Shown: in pieces, positions 35,194 to 46,929 of the stretch
Layout of the letters: the number at the start of each line of letters is the position of its first letter
How positions within the stretch are numbered: position 1 is the stretch's first letter
Source of the DNA: Paragorgia papillata
Taxonomy: Eukaryota; Cnidaria; Anthozoa; Scleralcyonacea; Coralliidae
Direction of reading: 5' to 3'
Assembly: GCA_035771165.1 (NCBI GenBank)
Contig: JAWNZC010000324.1
Span: forward strand, 1,688,501-1,752,500
Length of the DNA: 64,000 bases
Translations under genes and position numbers: made by a program
The notes under the pieces: model-generated
What the model saw: the letters and a program-made list of their open reading frames with translations, nothing else
Told to the model about the DNA's origin: nothing
Database searches by the model: none

Positions 35194-38100
35194 AGTAGTG
35201 ATACCCCCCCATCGGGAGTTCAAAGGGATGCCGCCTCATTAAATATTCAATCTTTAATTATTCATTCTCAGGCTCCTTTAGGATCCTCTAACCCTATCTC
35301 ATTACGTCATTGTGTCTCAGGCTCCTTTGGGACGGTCTAACCCTAATCTGATTACGTCATTATGTCTCAGGCTCCTTTGGGACCTCCAAACCCTAATCTC
35401 ATTATTTATGCGTACATCATTATTTCTCAGGTTCCTTTGGGACTTCCTAACCCTAACTTGTTTTCCCCCCAACTCTAGCTTTCATGCACCCCCCCGTGTA
35501 ATACGTCATAACCGATAGCTTATATAACTCATTTATACCCTTTACCCCACTGTCAGTCAACACTTGTGGGACACGTAGGTACAAAGAGCATGCGTACAGT
35601 AAGCTTTAACGAAATAGACGTTCTTTACAAGGAACGAGAGAGAAATTGATAGAGACACTTTATATTTTTTATCTGAAACCTTGTCTGGAGGAATAGAGAG
35701 AGTTTTGAACAGCCTAAATGTCTGAATCGGCTGAGATAACGTATAGACTTGAATTAATAGTATATCATGAATATTATATTTTTAGAACCTAAATATTCAA
35801 AGAGAGTAAGTCATCCTAGAATCATTACTAACTAAACTCTCGTTTATAAAGCAAGTCAAGATATCGTAAGAAGAACTTAAGATATATTTTAGATGAGGAA
35901 TCACTTCGAGAAGTCATGAAAAGAACGATTTTAAGTGTCGAAATATAAACTAAAGGCAAAGCGATTTATTACTTTGAAAGCGTTGCTACGCTTTCTGTTA
36001 CTAAGTGTGATATTTGCATATTTATCCTCAGTGCAGGAGACAAAAGAGAAACTCATTAGGGGTCATTAAGGAGATTAAGCGCTTAGGCAAGTCTAGGCGA
36101 GAAGGTCATTAACAGTGTTACCATAGCAAAACCGCGTCGCGTCCTTCATTCGTCTCAGGCTCCTTTGCGACCCTCTACTGTTACTCAACCCCCCGTGTAA
36201 TACGTCACAACCGATAGCTCTCCGACTAATTCCCGAAGATCGTCATTATCAAAAGATGCTCGACTTATATAAATAATAGGAACCAAATTTCATTTATGCA
36301 CTTTACCTTACTGATCGACAGTCAGCAGTTGTGGAGCATATTATAATATTCAAACAGAATAAGTCATTCTAGAATCATTGCTTACTAAACCCTTGTTTAT
36401 AAGTGAAGAAATCGTGAGAAGATAGAATGAGGAATCACTTTAAGCCGTATATAAGAAAAACTTAAGATAGTGTGAGGAATCAATTCGAAAAGCCGTGAGC
36501 TAACGGGTTTAAAGCGTATTAACACTGGCAAATAGCAACGTAAAACTTGTATGTGAATATTATATTAGATATTTGGTTCGCTTTTGTTGTGTTTATACGT
36601 TTAAGAACTGTGCAAAGTTCATCAAGGTTCGCTTTCGATGATAACTCTTAGCGAGTTGTTAGTCTAAATATATTTTATTCTCGGAGTCTACTTCGGAATA
36701 TTACAGAGCTTGGTTAAATAATTCGATGCTATGGTTTGGTAGTTTATAAAAAAATCAGACTCGTACGCGTAGAACGCAAAGAAAAAACTCATTAAATCTT
36801 ACTAATCAGCAAAACACCCAGGATTTGCATATATGGTAGAATATTTAATTGTTTTGGTGGGTTAAAGGAGGATAATAGGGGGCATGAGGAGGTATGCGTG
36901 GGCATGTTCGGGCGTGAAGGTTATTAGCAGTGTTACCATAGCGAAACCGCCTGGGGGTAACCCCCAAACACCCAGGAGGTAACCCCCAAACACCCCTGGG
37001 ATACCCCCAATCACTCCTGGGATACCCCAATCACCCCTGGGTTAACCTCCAAACACCCCTGGGGTAACCCCCAAACACCCCCGTTCTTCTTCTCCGCCTC
37101 CTCTTCCTCTTTCTCCTCCTCTTTCTCCTCCTCCTCCTCCTCTTTCTCCTCTTTCTCCTCCTCCTCTTTCTCCTCCCCTCCTCCTCCTCTTCTCCTCCTC
37201 CTCCTCTTTCTCCTCCTCCTCCTCCTCTTTCTCCTCCTCCTCCTCCTCCTCTTTCTCCTCCTCCTCCTCCTCCTCTTTCTCCTCCTCCTCCTCCTCTTTC
37301 TCCTCGTCCTCCTCCTCTTTCTCCTCCCTCCTCTTTCTCCTCCTCCTCTCCTCCCTCCTCCTCCTCCTCCTCTTTCTCCTCCTCCTCCTCCTCCTCTTTC
37401 TCCTCCTCCTCCTCCTCCTCCTCCTCTTTCTCCTCCTCCTCCGCCTCTTTCTCCTCCTCCGCCTCTTTCTCCTTCTCCGCCTCTTTCTCATCCTCCTCTT
37501 TTCCCTCCTTCTCCTCCTCTTTCTCCTCCTCCGCCTCTTTCTACTCCTCCTCCTCTTTCTCCTCCTCCTCCTCCTCTTTCTCCTCCTCCTCTTTCTCCTC
37601 CTCCTCTTTCTCCCCTCTGGGACTCCCAGCAGCTCCGAGTCCAAGAGGAAGAGGAGAAAGAGGAGGAGGAGGAGAAATAGGCGGAGGAGGAGAAAGAGGA
37701 GGAGGAGGAGAAAGAGGAGGAGGAGAAAGAGGCGGAGGAGGAGAAAGAGGAGGAGGAGGAGAAAGAGGCGGAGTAGGAGAAAGAGGAGGAGGAGAAAGAG
37801 GCGGAGGAGGAGAAAGAGGCGGAGGAGGAGAAAGAGGAGGAGGAGAAGAAAGAGGAGGAGGAGAAAGAGGCGGAGGAGGAGAAAGAGGAGGAGGAGGAGA
37901 AAGAGGCGGAGGAGGCGGAGAAGGAGAAAGAGGCGGAGGAGGAGGAGAAAGAGACGGGGGAGAAAGAGGAGGAGGAGGAGGAGAAAGAGGAGGAGGAGGA
38001 GGAGAAAGAGGAGGAGGACGAGGAGAAAGAGGAGGAGGAGGAGGAGGAGAAAGAGGAGGAGGAGGAGGAGGAGGAGAAAGAGGAGGAGGAGGAGGAGGAG

Positions 38101-40144
38101 GAGAAAGAGGAGGAGGAGGAGGAGGTGGAGAAAGAGGAGGAGGAGGAGAAAGAGGAGGAGGAGGGGGAGGAGAAAGAGGAGGAGGAGAAAGAGGAGAAAG
38201 AGGAGGAGGAGGAGAAAGAGGAGGAGAAAGAGGAAGAGGAGGAGGAGAAGAAGAACGGGGGTGTTTGGGGGTTACCCCAGGGGTGTTTGGAGGTTAACCC
38301 AGGGGTGATTGGGGTATCCCAGGGGTGATTGGGGTATCCCAGGGGTGTTTGGGGGTTACCTCCTGGGTGTTTGGGGGTTACCCCCAGGCGGTTTCGCTAT
38401 GGTAACACTGCTAATAACCTTCACGCCCGAACATGCCCACGCATACCTCCTCATGCCCCCTATTATCCTCCTTTAACCCACCAAAACAATTAAATATTCT
38501 ACCATATATGCAAATCCGGGGTGTTTTGCTGATTAGTAAGATTTAATGAGTTTTTTCTTTGCGTTCTACGCGTACGAGTCTGATTTTTTTATAAACTACC
38601 AAACCATAGCATCGAATTATTTAACCAAGCTCTGTAATATTCCGAAGTAGACTCCGAGAATAAAATATATTTAGACTAACAACTCGCTAAGAGTTATCAT
38701 CGAAAGCAAACCTTGATGAACTTTGCACAGTTCTTAAACGTATAAACACAACAAAAGCGAACCAAATATCTAATATAATATTCACATACAAGTTTTACGT
38801 TGCTATTTGCCAGTGTTAATACGCTTTAAACCCGTTAGCTCACGGCTTTTCGAATTGATTCCTCACACTATCTTAAGTTTTTCTTATATACGGCTTAAAG
38901 TGATTCCTCATTCTATCTTCTCACGATTTCTTCACTTATAAACAAGGGTTTAGTAAGCAATGATTCTAGAATGACTTATTCTGTTTGAATATTATAATAT
39001 GCTCCACAACTGCTGACTGTCGATCAGTAAGGTAAAGTGCATAAATGAAATTTGGTTCCTATTATTTATATAAGTCGAGCATCTTTTGATAATGACGATC
39101 TTCGGGAATTAGTCGGAGAGCTATCGGTTGTGACGTATTACACGGGGGGTTGAGTAACAGTAGAGGGTCGCAAAGGAGCCTGAGACGAATGAAGGACGCG
39201 ACGCGGTTTTGCTATGGTAACACTGTTAATGACCTTCTCGCCTAGACTTGCCTAAGCGCTTAATCTCCTTAATGACCCCTAATGAGTTTCTCTTTTGTCT
39301 CCTGCACTGAGGATAAATATGCAAATATCACACTTAGTAACAGAAAGCGTAGCAACGCTTTCAAAGTAATAAATCGCTTTGCCTTTAGTTTATATTTCGA
39401 CACTTAAAATCGTTCTTTTCATGACTTCTCGAAGTGATTCCTCATCTAAAATATATCTTAAGTTCTTCTTACGATATCTTGACTTGCTTTATAAACGAGA
39501 GTTTAGTTAGTAATGATTCTAGGATGACTTACTCTCTTTGAATATTTAGGTTCTAAAAATATAATATTCATGATATACTATTAATTCAAGTCTATACGTT
39601 ATCTCAGCCGATTCAGACATTTAGGCTGTTCAAAACTCTCTCTATTCCTCCAGACAAGGTTTCAGATAAAAAATATAAAGTGTCTCTATCAATTTCTCTC
39701 TCGTTCCTTGTAAAGAACGTCTATTTCGTTAAAGCTTACTGTACGCATGCTCTTTGTACCTACGTGTCCCACAAGTGTTGACTGACAGTGGGGTAAAGGG
39801 TATAAATGAGTTATATAAGCTATCGGTTATGACGTATTACACGGGGGGGTGCATGAAAGCTAGAGTTGGGGGGAAAACAAGTTAGGGTTAGGAAGTCCCA
39901 AAGGAACCTGAGAAATAATGATGTACGCATAAATAATGAGATTAGGGTTTGGAGGTCCCAAAGGAGCCTGAGACATAATGACGTAATCAGATTAGGGTTA
40001 GACCGTCCCAAAGGAGCCTGAGACACAATGACGTAATGAGATAGGGTTAGAGGATCCTAAAGGAGCCTGAGAATGAATAATTAAAGATTGAATATTTAAT
40101 GAGGCGGCATCCCTTTGAACTCCCGATGGGGGGGTATCACTACT
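35194..40144. mobile_element. Polinton-derived near-perfect palindrome, element B
   Basis: Two arms of about 2.45 kb meet near 37,630 with an unpaired centre of about 30 bases. The ends are AGTAGTGATACCCCCCC and its exact complement, with a 6-bp direct repeat CATGCG outside: the 5'-AG...CT-3' and 6-bp TSD diagnostic of Polintons. Coordinates of paired bases sum to 75,338 at the ends and 75,339 at 37,081, so the arms have at most about one net indel over 1.9 kb, and a 68-codon frame is identical in both. The outer 1.1 kb matches element A (10,365-16,203). No intact gene remains. It is a young, non-autonomous foldback. Confidence 0.92.
37081..38258. repeat. Inverted polypyrimidine/polypurine centre of element B
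   Basis: CTC/TTTCTCC-type repeats (37,081-37,618) face GAG/GAGAAAGAGG-type repeats (37,645-38,258) around GGACTC...GAGTCC. Open frames of K/R/E codons on both strands are artefacts. Being able to form both hairpin and triplex DNA, this is also a place where assembly errors are likely. Confidence 0.92.
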
Positions 40145-40150
40145 CATGCG
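40145..40150. repeat. Target site duplication CATGCG (right)
   Basis: Exact copy of 35,188-35,193. Confidence 0.88.
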
Positions 40151-40607
40151 CCCTTAAGACTTATTTACACAATGTAAAATATATAATCTAAGTTAAATTT
40201 AGATGACAAAATCTAAAACTATAATAGTATGAATTTAAGATCCTAACAATATACTATCAACAAAATGTAAAATTTAACCTAAAGATAATATAGGTAAAGA
40301 TTATATAAATACAAAGTAATCAACAAAAAGCTTTTTTAAAAAGATATGTTTTTAAGAACGTCTTAAACGTTGTCACTGATTCAGCTCGGCGGATATGTTG
40401 TGGAAGACTATTCCATAACGTTGGTGCTGCAACACAAAAAGACCTGTCGCCCAAGGTCTTCAAGCTACGGAATGTTGGTACTTGTAGCAGGAGTTTATCA
40501 TCATTGGATCGGAGACTATATCTTGATGGGGATTTGACATTTATGAGTTCTTGCAGATAATCCGGTGCTAAGCCGTTTACAGTTTTTACAGGCCATAGTT
40601 TATAAAT
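40151..40607 (-). pseudogene. Second LINE 3' end, interrupted by element B
   Basis: The minus-strand frame, 40,320 to about 40,600, encodes the C-terminal tail of a CR1/L2-like protein. It has VNGLAPDYLQELI, then SLRSNDDKLLLQVP and an APTLWNSLPQHIRRAE block. The 3' UTR continues from 40,320 down to 40,151 and, across element B, to the (AAT)n tail at 35,044-35,146. The 5' side ends against a single 112-bp repeat unit at 40,608. It is 5'-truncated. Confidence 0.85.
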
Positions 40608-40701
40608 CGTTTCTGTCCGAGGACTCCCCCAGAGGTGAATAAAATACTCTGGCGTTAGCCAGAATAAAATACTAAAGACCAATTCGGACAGGAAAGAGTT
40701 A
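40608..40701. repeat. Isolated copy of the 112-bp repeat unit
   Basis: Same sequence and orientation as the tandem units at 34,576-34,870. It marks the 5' edge of the second LINE fragment. Confidence 0.85.
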
Positions 40702-41590
40702 ATGCATGCACAGTTGGTCATTGTCAATTTCTTGTGGAACGACTCAAGAGGCCTGCTGGATTATTTGTTTGACCAAATAGGAATATCAGTAGAACATGAA
40801 TGATCTCGAGTTTGTGTAAACAAAATATTCATCGGTGGTTTTTCCATGTATATTATTTATGTTTGTTGCTGAGCGGCCCAGGACGTTTTCATGATAACAG
40901 TCTTATTGTGCAGTATTGTACAGGGGGGGGCTTGTACAGGGCTAGGGGGGCTTGCCCCCCCACTACACATTCCCCCCCCCCCAGTCTCCTGAATGTCTGA
41001 CGCTAAATTCAAGTAAGAACTTTGGCTTCTTTGAAATTTGAAGTTTGTTTCTGTTGCTAATGATAATCGTGATGCTGATACACTGTCACATGAAGTGTCA
41101 CTGGTTAAACTGCGCAGAATTACGCTCCCAAGAGCCCTCGGTCATTTTGACCAGCGTCAGCTCCTTGACGCCGGTCAAAACGTTCGAAGGCTCCCGCTTT
41201 GGTGCTGTTCTGGACATTGAATGCAAATATTGCAGTTGTTTGAGTGAAAATTCCTCTCAGAAATCGCGGGAAATGCCCTCACAGGGCTTCGAAAACTCAA
41301 AATCTTCTTCGGGGATGGACGGTATCCCCATACCCCCTACATGGGTGATTGGTCGCAAGTGCGTCCGTCTATTACCCCGTCGTTGAAACAAGAAACCGGA
41401 CGACAAACTATATCAGACTGGGACAGTGGAAGACCGTCAAAATCCGTCAGTCAGAAAGCTTTCATCTTCTCATAAATATGAAGACTTTATCGAGTTATAA
41501 ATAACATAATTCGACTGAACGCCGAGCAAAATAGAGGCAGTTTTAAAAACATGTGTCATCAGTCCGGTCCTTAGGTATCGGTCAGCGACC
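40702..41590. other. Interior of the Mutator-like element, unassigned
   Basis: Contains G-run/C-run clusters at 40,920-40,985. No transposase or other gene is recognised. Confidence 0.5.
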
Positions 41591-41705
41591 TGCACCATTA
41601 GCAAAAGGACCCATAAATGCCGCCATTTTGAAAACGATTTTGGGGACACTTTTCCTAACTCAAAGGTAATAGGAGCACGCAGTCCAGTTATATATATAGG
41701 TCAGT

Positions 41706-42306
41706 GGATGTAATCCTTGTTGGTTTTGAAATAATAGGATAAAGACTGTTAGTTGAGAGAAGATCAATAAAATCTTTGGCAGGTAAATGAGAATCATAAT
41801 TAATTAAGTTAATGTCAAATTAATTAAGTTAATCACCCATGATGTAACATACCTTTTTTTCAAAACCGATTTTAGTAATTGTTGGGGTCAGACAATCATT
41901 AAATACACCAACATCGACATTAGGTGGTTTATAAACACAGACAATAATAATATTTTTATTATCAGGCTGATTAATTTCCAAAAAGACCGAATCGATTAAT
42001 TCCTGTGAAACATTTTCAAGATCAGGCCGACGTTTGTATTTATATGATGACTCCATTTTCAAGATCAGGCCGACGTTTGTATTTATATGATGACTCAATG
42101 CAAAATTGTAACCTGGAATAGAATAGGAGCCAAGTCTCGGATAAAGCAATGGCAGAAAAGGAAAAGTCTACTGTAGATAAAAATTCAGTAAAGTCATTAA
42201 ATTTTTTTTTGAGATTTCTAATGTTTAAATGGAGTGTTGAGAAACAATTAGGAACACCCAGAGTGAGAAAGTTTCTTGTCAAGTAATGAAACAAGATATG
42301 TGTATG
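41706..42306 (-). pseudogene. LINE-1st level: endonuclease part
   Basis: The minus-strand frames show the apurinic-endonuclease-like domain. The N-terminal block LHLNIRNLKKKFNDFTEF with SAIALSETWL (about 42,140-42,240) comes first, then IIVCVYKPPNVD (about 41,930-41,965) and SHLPAKDFIDLL toward the junction at 41,706. A tandem duplication of about 43 bp (42,012-42,053 and 42,055-42,096) shifts the frame. The copy meets a different LINE head to head at about 42,306. Continues at 34,392 downward. Confidence 0.87.
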
Positions 42307-43332
42307 TGCCGAGGAAATTGCGCCATCTTTGTGTAATCTATTTAATATGTCTCTTGAGCATGGATCTTTCCCTGAAAAATGGAAAGATGCCAACATTGTT
42401 CCAATGCATAAGAGCGAGTCAAAAGTAATTGTTGTTACCAACTATAGAGGTATATCCCTTCTTGACGTCTTATCTACATTGTTAGAAAGGCAGATGTATG
42501 ATGGTATTTTTGATATTATCTTTCCCCATCTTTCGCAATGGCAACATGTTTTTTGGCCTGGCAAGTCAACTGTATATCAGTTATCTCAGGTAGTTCATCA
42601 GTTTGCCAAGGCTCTTGAGATGAGACAACAAGTAGATGTAATATATCTTGATTTTTCCAAGGCATTCGATACGGTTTCCCACAATAAACTTTTGTTTAAA
42701 TTAGAATGTCTTTGTATAAAGGGATCTTTGCTGTGTTGGTTTAGATCCTATTCAACTGGTAGAAGGGCAAAGAGTTATGATCAATAATGAGAGATCTGAT
42801 TTTCTTCCTGTGGCATCTGGAGTACCTCAGGGGTCAATTTTAGGGCCCTTACTCTTTTTAATTTTTATTAATGATATGCCTCGTGCTAATATCTGAGGAG
42901 ACGTCTTTACCCCTCTTTGCTGATGATTCAAAATGTTTTCGCCAAATTCTCGGTCAGAAAGATGGCGACGAATTGCAAAATGACTTAAATGCATTACTGA
43001 ATTGGTCTTACACCTGTGGAATGGAGTTTAATGTTAGCAAGTGCAAGGTTTTAAGAGTTGCTCGTATAAAACCTGTCCTCCACAGAGATTACTTCCTTGG
43101 GGGAACTAGGCTCGATCGGGTAACTGTGGAAAAGGATCTTGGTGTTTTGATCAGACAAGATCTGAGTTGGAATGATCACGTTGATTTTATCACTGGTAAG
43201 GCTCAAAAAATGTTAAAACTTCTTTATCGTACATGCAAAGATATCAGTGATCTTAAGACAAAAAAAATACTGTATATCACCTGGGTTAGATCTCGCTTTG
43301 AGAATTTTATCATAATTTGTTTAATTCATTGA
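42306..43332 (+). pseudogene. Third LINE: reverse transcriptase fragment
   Basis: Plus-strand RT of another family. Frames give FPEKWKDANIVPMHKSES and NYRGISLL (RT N-terminus), then VIYLDFSKAFDTVSH (motif A, about 42,640-42,685). A frameshift follows near 42,780, then GVPQGSILGPLLFLIFIND, a stop near 42,895, and LFADDSK (motif C, about 42,918) with the thumb block DLGVLIRQDLSWNDH. It ends near 43,332 with a changed tail. Both ends are truncated. Confidence 0.87.
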
Positions 43333-43552
43333 TGCTGTATAGTACTTTTCAATTTTTCAATTTATCTTTCATTTTGCATAATTAATTATTGTAATAATTT
43401 TAGATTATTTGATCTAGTTAATATTAGGTGGCTTATGATAGGGAATCTTGTATCTGTTTTAGGCCTCATATTGCATTATAATTAATTAATTTGCATGTAA
43501 TTTAATGTGCATTTGGAAATTTGATTAAATGAAAAAATATATATAATAAATG

Positions 43553-43662
43553 AGTAATCACATGATTTTTCTCGTACAATTAAGGATTTACACTACTCGT
43601 GATATTTATTATATATCACTTGTAGTGTAAATCCTTAATTGTACTCGCTATCATATGATTAC
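43553..43662. mobile_element. Hairpin MITE, 110 bp
   Basis: Arms GTAATCACATGATTTTTCTC and complement, then ACAATTAAGGATTTACACTA and complement, nearly perfect, around TCGTGATATTTATTATATAT. Confidence 0.85.
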
Positions 43663-45110
43663 CTATACTAAAAAAGTAAACCGTTCACAGGAGGCCGACG
43701 GGATAACTCGGGGGATAGGGTAACTCTAGGATGTCGAAGAAAACCATGTGAAATTCTTAGGCCCAAGAAGAAAAGACCCAAATATAAAGAAGGTGTTGGA
43801 AAACCAAAGAGCCATGATTCAAAAGCAGAACATACTAATTGCAAGCGTAAAAAAACTTTCAAGAGACGGTGCAACAGCTAATGACTCAACTCCCTTGTCA
43901 AAGATGTTCTTCTGTACAGGAAACGACTGGGGTTGACAGCAGTTTAATTGTTAACTCATCGATGGGTTGAATAACATCACCAGAGCTGATCTTACCCAAA
44001 ACGCCAAGTCAATTATTACATGTACCTTTACCACACGACAATAAGTCAATAACTCTTACTATGTATTTTTAATCCTTAACTACCTTTCTTCTATATTTAA
44101 TATACAAATACCAATTCCTGTTTACACAGCTCTTGCTTTATACTGTGTTTAATCCCCGAGCCCGGGCGTAGGGCCGAAGGCCCGGAGCCCGGTGAGGGTG
44201 CTAATCCCGACACGCGTGGAGTCATTTTACACGCGTGGACAAACGTGAAATGCGAACAAATTTCTGTGATATGAATATTTATTTGTATATATGTGTGGAC
44301 GGACCATGCACGGTTAAGATTGTGGGGCACTGGGAACAATGTAGTTCTTAAAAAAAAAAGATTTGAAATATCAACATAATTTTTTCTTGACAAAAACACT
44401 TGAGGAAGGAGTTTTTGGGAAACGTATATATCACTTTTGAAAGAACAGAAACAAATCAACGTCTACACATAAAGCAAAACAACGTCTTGAGTAGAAGGAA
44501 ACCCGTCAAACCGAAACTCTAAACTCTTTTCTAACTTGAAAACCAACGAAGAAATAAAGACCGGCGAAACGTTTACGGTAAAAATATAAGCAGCCGCTCT
44601 GAGTAATCGCGAACATTTAGTAGCAAAACTGTTCAAGTTTCCCTGTTTACATCCTATCACTGTTAATTTTGTTTCCTTTTTTTGTGTGTCCTTAAAGTGT
44701 TTTAAACGTATCCATTGCAGATTTGCATGTCAGTTTGCTTGCCTGTTGTATTTATCTGTGGCTGCCGTTTTAATATCTTCGTTTTAATGGTTTTCTTATT
44801 GTACTTGTGACTAACGTAGCATGTCCATAATTTGGCATAAAACTCGGAAAAGGGGAAATTCTTCTTGTGTAAAACGTACAAATGCTGTGGAAATATTTAT
44901 TAACATGTAGGTGAAAACAGTTTCAGCACTTCAGATTTCGAAATTGTTTAATAATAGCTTAAAGGAATTTGAAATGCCATCAATCAATATAGCCGTGGCA
45001 GCCAGCCAGGTAGTTGTTTGAGTAGTTTTTGTAAACATAGAATAAAAGAACTGTAAAATATAACCTTAATATTTTGACAATTTTTTTACGCCTGCCTCAG
45101 TAGCCTATTT
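43663..45110. other. Unassigned region
   Basis: A 62-codon frame at 43,748-43,936 (QRAMIQKQNILIAS) has a helical look but no recognisable family. A GC-rich imperfect inverted repeat lies at 44,155-44,200 (GAGCCCGGGC/GCCCGGAGCCCGG). Nothing else is supported. Confidence 0.4.
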
Positions 45111-45114
45111 CCAC

Positions 45115-46382
45115 CTAATACGCCTATGGTCGTACGCCTAGCATAGACGTGTCATACGCCTAGCAAATGCCTAGCATATGCGTAGCATAGACGTGTCGCA
45201 CGCATTGCATAGACGTGTCATACGCCTAGCATAGACGTGTCATCATTACAAAATGGCCACCGCTTGAAAGCAATTTACATATATTCCTTAGAAGATGGCG
45301 TCCCGTTTTGAACAGTAAATATATAAGGCGAATATATTAAAGTGAGAATTCTGCTTATTGAGCTCGTCAACTATTTGCCGACCTCCTGATCTAAACAACA
45401 GCCATTATCCAATCATTCAGTCACCTATTTATTTTCATCAGGTATATCTACGATCCGCCAAATTGTGTTGAAAATAGTAAACAAATAAGTAGGTCATGTA
45501 CCACTGGATGGCGGTAGGATTTTGTTTGATACTTTCAAAATTGTCTTTGGTCAAATATTCGAGAGTTGATAGAGGAACCTTTATCTTGCATGTAATAGAT
45601 TACATATTGACCAAATTGGCCGAAGTTGTATACCTCTAATTTAACAACTACCCGACTTGTAATGCCAACAAGAAAATGAGCATTTTGAACTCATCGTTAT
45701 TGATGGAGGCTCAAACACTGACAAATGATAGTTCGAGAGATAGTTGGCGGATCGTAGGTATACCTGATTTAAAGAAATAAGGAAGTGAATAATTTGAAAA
45801 TCGCTGTTACTTAAATAGCGAGGTCGGCAAATAGTAGGCGAGATACTCAATTAGCAGAATTCTCACTTTAACAGTTCTCCTCTATATATTTACTGTTCAA
45901 AATTAGATGCCATTTTATAAGGACTATATGTAAATTAGCCCTTAAGCGGCGGCCATTTTGTCATCAAATTTCTGGTAATGTAAGCCCAGCAAATGCCTAG
46001 CATATGCGTAGCATAGACTTGTCATATGCCTAGCAAATGCGTAGCATAGACGTGTCATACGCCTAGCAAATACCTAGCATATGCCTAGCATAGAAGTGTC
46101 ATACGATTAGCAAATGCCTAGCATAGACGTGTCATACGCCTAGCATAGACGTGTCAGACGCCTAGCAAATGTCTAGGGCATAGCATAAACGTGTCATACG
46201 CCTAGGATACCCGAGCATACGCGTGTAGCATAGACTTGTCATACGCTTAGAAAATGCCTAGCGTACAGTATGCGTAGCATAGACTTATCATACCCCTAGA
46301 AAATGCCTAGCATATACGCGTAGCTCACACATGTCATACGCTACAGCAAATGCCTAGCATACGCGTATATAGCATAGATGCA
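45115..46382. repeat. Short tandem array (TCATACGCCTAGC / ATAGACGTG)
   Basis: Two blocks, about 45,115-45,247 and 45,968-46,382, are made of shuffled units CATACGCCTAGC, AAATGCCTAGC, ATATGCGTAGC and ATAGACGTGT. The blocks are separated by a 714-bp inverted-repeat element. Units are 10-12 bp and imperfect. Confidence 0.9.
45248..45961. mobile_element. TIR element inside the tandem array, 714 bp
   Basis: Inverted ends of about 220 bases start ACAAAATGGCCRCCGCTT and include TTTTGAACAGTAAATATATA and AAAGTGAGAATTCTGCT; the inner part has TATACCTACGATCCGCCA. There is no ORF of note. Flanks both contain CATCA, a possible short target duplication. The array on either side is the same, so the element split it. 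Confidence 0.83.
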
Positions 46383-46394
46383 CTGTTATTTTTA

Positions 46395-46800
46395 GGTAGT
46401 AAAAATAACCACATAATGTAGTAATTTTAACTATCTGGGACGTAGTAACTTTGTCTTAGTTGTTTTAACTACAATTTCGTAGTTAAAACTACTCTGACTG
46501 TAGTAAAAACAACTAATTTTTCCGTATAGTTATTTTAACTACTCGAGTTTAACTTTGTCCATAATTGTTTTAACTACAATTTTGTAGTTAAAACGATTGC
46601 GGCTATAGTGAAAATAACTAGTTGTTTCACATAGTTATTTTAACTACTCGAGATTAACTTTGTCGTAGTCATTTTTACTACAATTTCCGGTAGTTGAAAC
46701 TACTATGACTGTAGACTAGTAAAAACAACTAGTTTTTTTTATGGTTATTTTGACTACACAAAGCCATAGTCTTGTCGTAGTTATTTTAACAAAAAATTTT
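46395..46800. repeat. Tandem repeat of 104-115 bp with internal inverted repeats
   Basis: ACTTTGTC recurs at about 46,448, 46,552 and 46,667. Each unit is rich in AGTTATTTTAACTAC-type palindromes and CTGTAGTAAAAACAACTA blocks. No coding potential. Confidence 0.85.
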
Positions 46801-46929
46801 TTCTTCTATTTCTTCTAAAAACGTTTTGTTTTGGGTACAAGTAATGAAGAGGAAGCAAGAAATGCTTACAATCTTGAATAAGGTATCAGTATATTTTTTT
46901 CTAAATGGAGATGTAAACATTAGTTTCGT

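Noticed and set aside
35312..35518. 68-codon ORF repeated identically at 39,820-40,026
   Set aside because: Identity only reflects the near-perfect palindrome; the sequence is made of repeated CTCAGGCTCCTTTGG-type phrases and is not protein-like.
37042..38328. Long Lys/Arg/Glu-rich ORFs, one of 200 codons
   Set aside because: Products of the polypurine/polypyrimidine tract, open in several frames; no protein signal outside the repeat.
45115..46382. CRISPR-like short repeat array
   Set aside because: Units of 10-12 bp are shuffled and imperfect without regular spacers.
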